Below are positions 61,909-64,000 of a stretch of 64,000 bases of DNA, in pieces; positions within the stretch are counted from its first letter, which is position 1, and every line of letters starts with the position of its first letter. This DNA is from Litchfieldia alkalitelluris (GTDB lineage: Bacteria > Bacillota > Bacilli > Bacillales > Salisediminibacteriaceae). The notes under the pieces were generated by a model. That model saw only the letters and a list, made by a program, of their open reading frames with translations, made no database searches and was not told the origin of the DNA. The translations under genes were made by a program, and so were the position numbers. Location of the stretch: the NCBI RefSeq assembly GCF_002153425.1, contig NZ_KZ119600.1, forward strand, positions 3,151,920 to 3,215,919. Direction: 5' to 3'.

Positions 61909-61947
61909 AAGGAAACCCAGACCTTAATAGAAGAGGACTGGGTTTTC
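61909..61947 (-). terminator. Hairpin after valS
   Basis: AAACCCAG pairs with CTGGGTTT around a 23-nt loop. It lies 21 bp past the valS stop on the minus strand; the T-run is short. Confidence 0.6.
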
Positions 61948-61967
61948 TAGGATTAATACTTTCATCA

Positions 61968-64000
61968 TTATTTTTTCAATTCTTCAATACGAGCTTTTAC
62001 CTTTTCCCTTTGTTCAAGATAATCTTTTTCCTTTTCCCGTTCTGCAGCTATAACATTCTCAGGTGCTTTTGCAACGAAGCCTTCGTTAGACAGCTTTTTC
62101 TGTACGCGTGTTACTTCCCCATCTAGACGCTTCAATTCACCTTCTAAACGCTTAATTTCTGCATCAAGATCAAGAAGGCCAGCTAACGGTAGGTATAGTT
62201 CTACCCCAGATAAAATAGAGCTCATGGATTTTTCTGGTGCAGAAAGTCCAGTTTCCATTTTTAGTTCGCTTGGACGACAGAATCGTTGAATATAGGATTC
62301 ACCTCGCTGTAACTGAGCTAAAACTTCATCAGAACCAGCATTCACATGTAGTGTAATCTCTTTACTCATTGGAACATTCAACTCTGCACGTGTATTCCTT
62401 ACTGAACGAATGATTTCCTGAAGTAATTTCATATCCCTCACAGCTTGTGGATCCATTAACGACTCTTGTTTTTCCGGCCAAGCAGCAACTGTAATAGACT
62501 CACCTTCGTGTGGTAGGTGCTGCCATACTTCTTCCGTAATAAATGGCATGAACGGATGTAGTAATCGCATCGTGTTATCAAGAACATAGGCTAAAACAGA
62601 TCGTGTTGTATGCTTCGCTGCTTCATCTTCCCCGTTCAGTGGTAATTTCGCCATTTCAATATACCAGTCACAGAAGTCATCCCAGATGAAGTTGTATAGT
62701 GCTCTTCCAACTTCTCCAAATTCATACGCATCAATGAATCGAGTCACGGTTTCGATCGTTTCCTGAAGTCGAGTCAGGATCCATTTGTCCGCAATTGTTT
62801 TCTCACCTGATAAATCAATATCTTTGTACTCGAGTCCTTCCATATTCATCAAGGCAAAGCGTGATGCGTTCCAAATCTTGTTTCCGAAATTCCAATTCGC
62901 TTCAACTTTTTCCCAATAAAATCTCAAGTCTTGACCAGGAGAGCTTCCCGTTGATAGGAAAAAGCGCAGGGCATCTGCTCCGTATTTATCAATTACATCC
63001 ATTGGATCTACACCGTTCCCAAGGGATTTACTCATTTTTCTACCTTCAGAATCACGAACTAAACCGTGAATTAATACGTCTTTAAACGGTCGCTCATCTG
63101 TAAACTGAAGTCCTTGGAAAATCATTCGGGCAACCCAGAAATAGATAATGTCATATCCCGTCACTAAAACATCTGTAGAGTAATAGCGTTTAAAGTCTGG
63201 CGCTTCCTCATTAGGCCATCCCATTGTAGAAAACGGCCATAGGGCAGAACTGAACCACGTATCTAGAACGTCTTCATCTTGCTCCCAATTTTCAATATCC
63301 TCTGGCTCTGTTCTTCCTACATATATTTCACCTGTTTCTTTATGGTACCAAGCAGGAATGCGATGTCCCCACCATAGTTGACGGGAAATACACCAGTCAC
63401 GGATATTTTCAATCCAGTGCATATACGTTTTCTCGAATCTATCAGGAACAAAATTTACTTTATTCTCAGCTTTCTGTAATTCAATTGCTTGCTCTGCTAA
63501 TGGCCCCATTTTTACAAACCACTGTGTCGAAAGATAAGGCTCGACTACTGCACCGCTACGCTCTGAATGGCCAACGCTGTGCATATGATCTTCAATCTTG
63601 AAAAGAACTCCTTGCTCTTGAAGATCCTTCACGATTTGTTTTCTACACTCAAAACGGTCTAAGCCTTTATATTGCCCAGCGTTCTCGTTCATTTTCCCTG
63701 CTTCGTCCATCACTAAGACGCGTTCTAGGTTATGGCGGTTACCGATTTCAAAGTCATTAGGGTCATGAGCAGGTGTTATTTTTACAGCACCTGAACCAAA
63801 GTCCATATCAACGTAATCATCAGCAACGATTTCGATTTCACGTCCTACGATTGGCAGCGTCACTGTTTTTCCAATTAAATGTTTGTAACGATCGTCTTTA
63901 GGGTGAACTGCAACAGCCGTATCCCCTAGCATCGTCTCTGGACGAGTAGTAGCTACTTCTATATGTCCACTGCCGTCTGTCAATGGGTACTTCATGTGGT
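61968..64000 (-). CDS. valS: Valyl-tRNA synthetase, C-terminal three-quarters
   Basis: The gene runs off the right edge; about 677 codons are present. The editing domain opens with [20 protein letters not shown]. The catalytic domain contains [20 protein letters not shown] and [12 protein letters not shown] (KMSKS loop). The anticodon-binding domain and the C-terminal coiled coil ([20 protein letters not shown]) complete the class I ValRS layout. The HIGH motif lies outside the window. Confidence 0.97.
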   Translation of the reverse strand, partial: HMKYPLTDGSGHIEVATTRPETMLGDTAVAVHPKDDRYKHLIGKTVTLPIVGREIEIVADDYVDMDFGSGAVKITPAHDPNDFEIGNRHNLERVLVMDEAGKMNENAGQYKGLDRFECRKQIVKDLQEQGVLFKIEDHMHSVGHSERSGAVVEPYLSTQWFVKMGPLAEQAIELQKAENKVNFVPDRFEKTYMHWIENIRDWCISRQLWWGHRIPAWYHKETGEIYVGRTEPEDIENWEQDEDVLDTWFSSALWPFSTMGWPNEEAPDFKRYYSTDVLVTGYDIIYFWVARMIFQGLQFTDERPFKDVLIHGLVRDSEGRKMSKSLGNGVDPMDVIDKYGADALRFFLSTGSSPGQDLRFYWEKVEANWNFGNKIWNASRFALMNMEGLEYKDIDLSGEKTIADKWILTRLQETIETVTRFIDAYEFGEVGRALYNFIWDDFCDWYIEMAKLPLNGEDEAAKHTTRSVLAYVLDNTMRLLHPFMPFITEEVWQHLPHEGESITVAAWPEKQESLMDPQAVRDMKLLQEIIRSVRNTRAELNVPMSKEITLHVNAGSDEVLAQLQRGESYIQRFCRPSELKMETGLSAPEKSMSSILSGVELYLPLAGLLDLDAEIKRLEGELKRLDGEVTRVQKKLSNEGFVAKAPENVIAAEREKEKDYLEQREKVKARIEELKK

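Overview
The window comes from a low-GC, endospore-forming member of the Bacillaceae. The evidence is a B. subtilis-like gene order (rpmA-prp-rplU, spoIVFB/FA, minD/minC, mreDCB, radC, maf, spoIIB, prepilin peptidase, folC, valS), sporulation genes (spoIIB, spoIVFA, spoIVFB, YjcZ, YppG, YrzI, an Hsp20-type coat-like protein) and strong AGGAGG ribosome binding sites. An alkaliphilic or halophilic genus such as Evansella or Salipaludibacillus is a guess from the repeat content and the pilus locus; I could not confirm it. Most of the backbone lies on the minus strand.

Layout. 0-8.4 kb: mixed metabolism and signalling (isoaspartyl dipeptidase, sporulation-kinase-like histidine kinase, BdbC/thioredoxin pair, PAS-GGDEF-EAL protein behind a leader with a terminator, small redox and KTSC proteins, alanine dehydrogenase). 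8.4-13.3 kb: small, probably stationary-phase or sporulation genes, including a duplicated YjcZ unit with two matching SigK-type promoters and several ORFs of 20-49 codons. 13.3-19.3 kb: an interspersed repeat, then the phosphate transport operon pstS-pstC-pstA-pstB-phoU behind PhoP-box-like repeats, then a metallo-beta-lactamase-fold hydrolase. 19.5-20.05 kb: a 52-bp tandem repeat array. 20-34 kb: the conserved ribosomal-protein/spoIVF/min/mre/radC/maf/spoIIB block, with aspartase and a decayed phosphatase-like gene between maf and spoIIB.

34.5-46.5 kb: a full Gram-positive type IV pilus locus sitting where B. subtilis has only comC between spoIIB and folC. One operon encodes PilB, PilT, PilC, major pilin, prepilin peptidase, PilM, PilN and PilO. 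A divergent set encodes PilV- and PilW-like minor pilins and two large PilX-like proteins with repetitive, probably beta-helical C-termini. A GAF-GGDEF cyclase gene follows at once. PilB carries the two MshEN-type motifs known to bind c-di-GMP, so local c-di-GMP control of piliation is a reasonable hypothesis.

48.6-64 kb: folC, then about 12 kb of accessory genes separating it from valS: two tandem RimK-like ATP-grasp enzymes, a membrane protein that seems to start at AUU, a LiaI-like/LiaF/LiaS/LiaR cell-envelope stress module, an ECF sigma/anti-sigma pair with an ECF-type promoter, a DCC-family protein, an MFS transporter behind a T-box riboswitch, a D-amino-acid aminotransferase and a DmpA-type aminopeptidase. 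valS runs off the right edge.

Coordinates come from reading the sequence by eye. Family calls rest on motif recognition, not on database searches.
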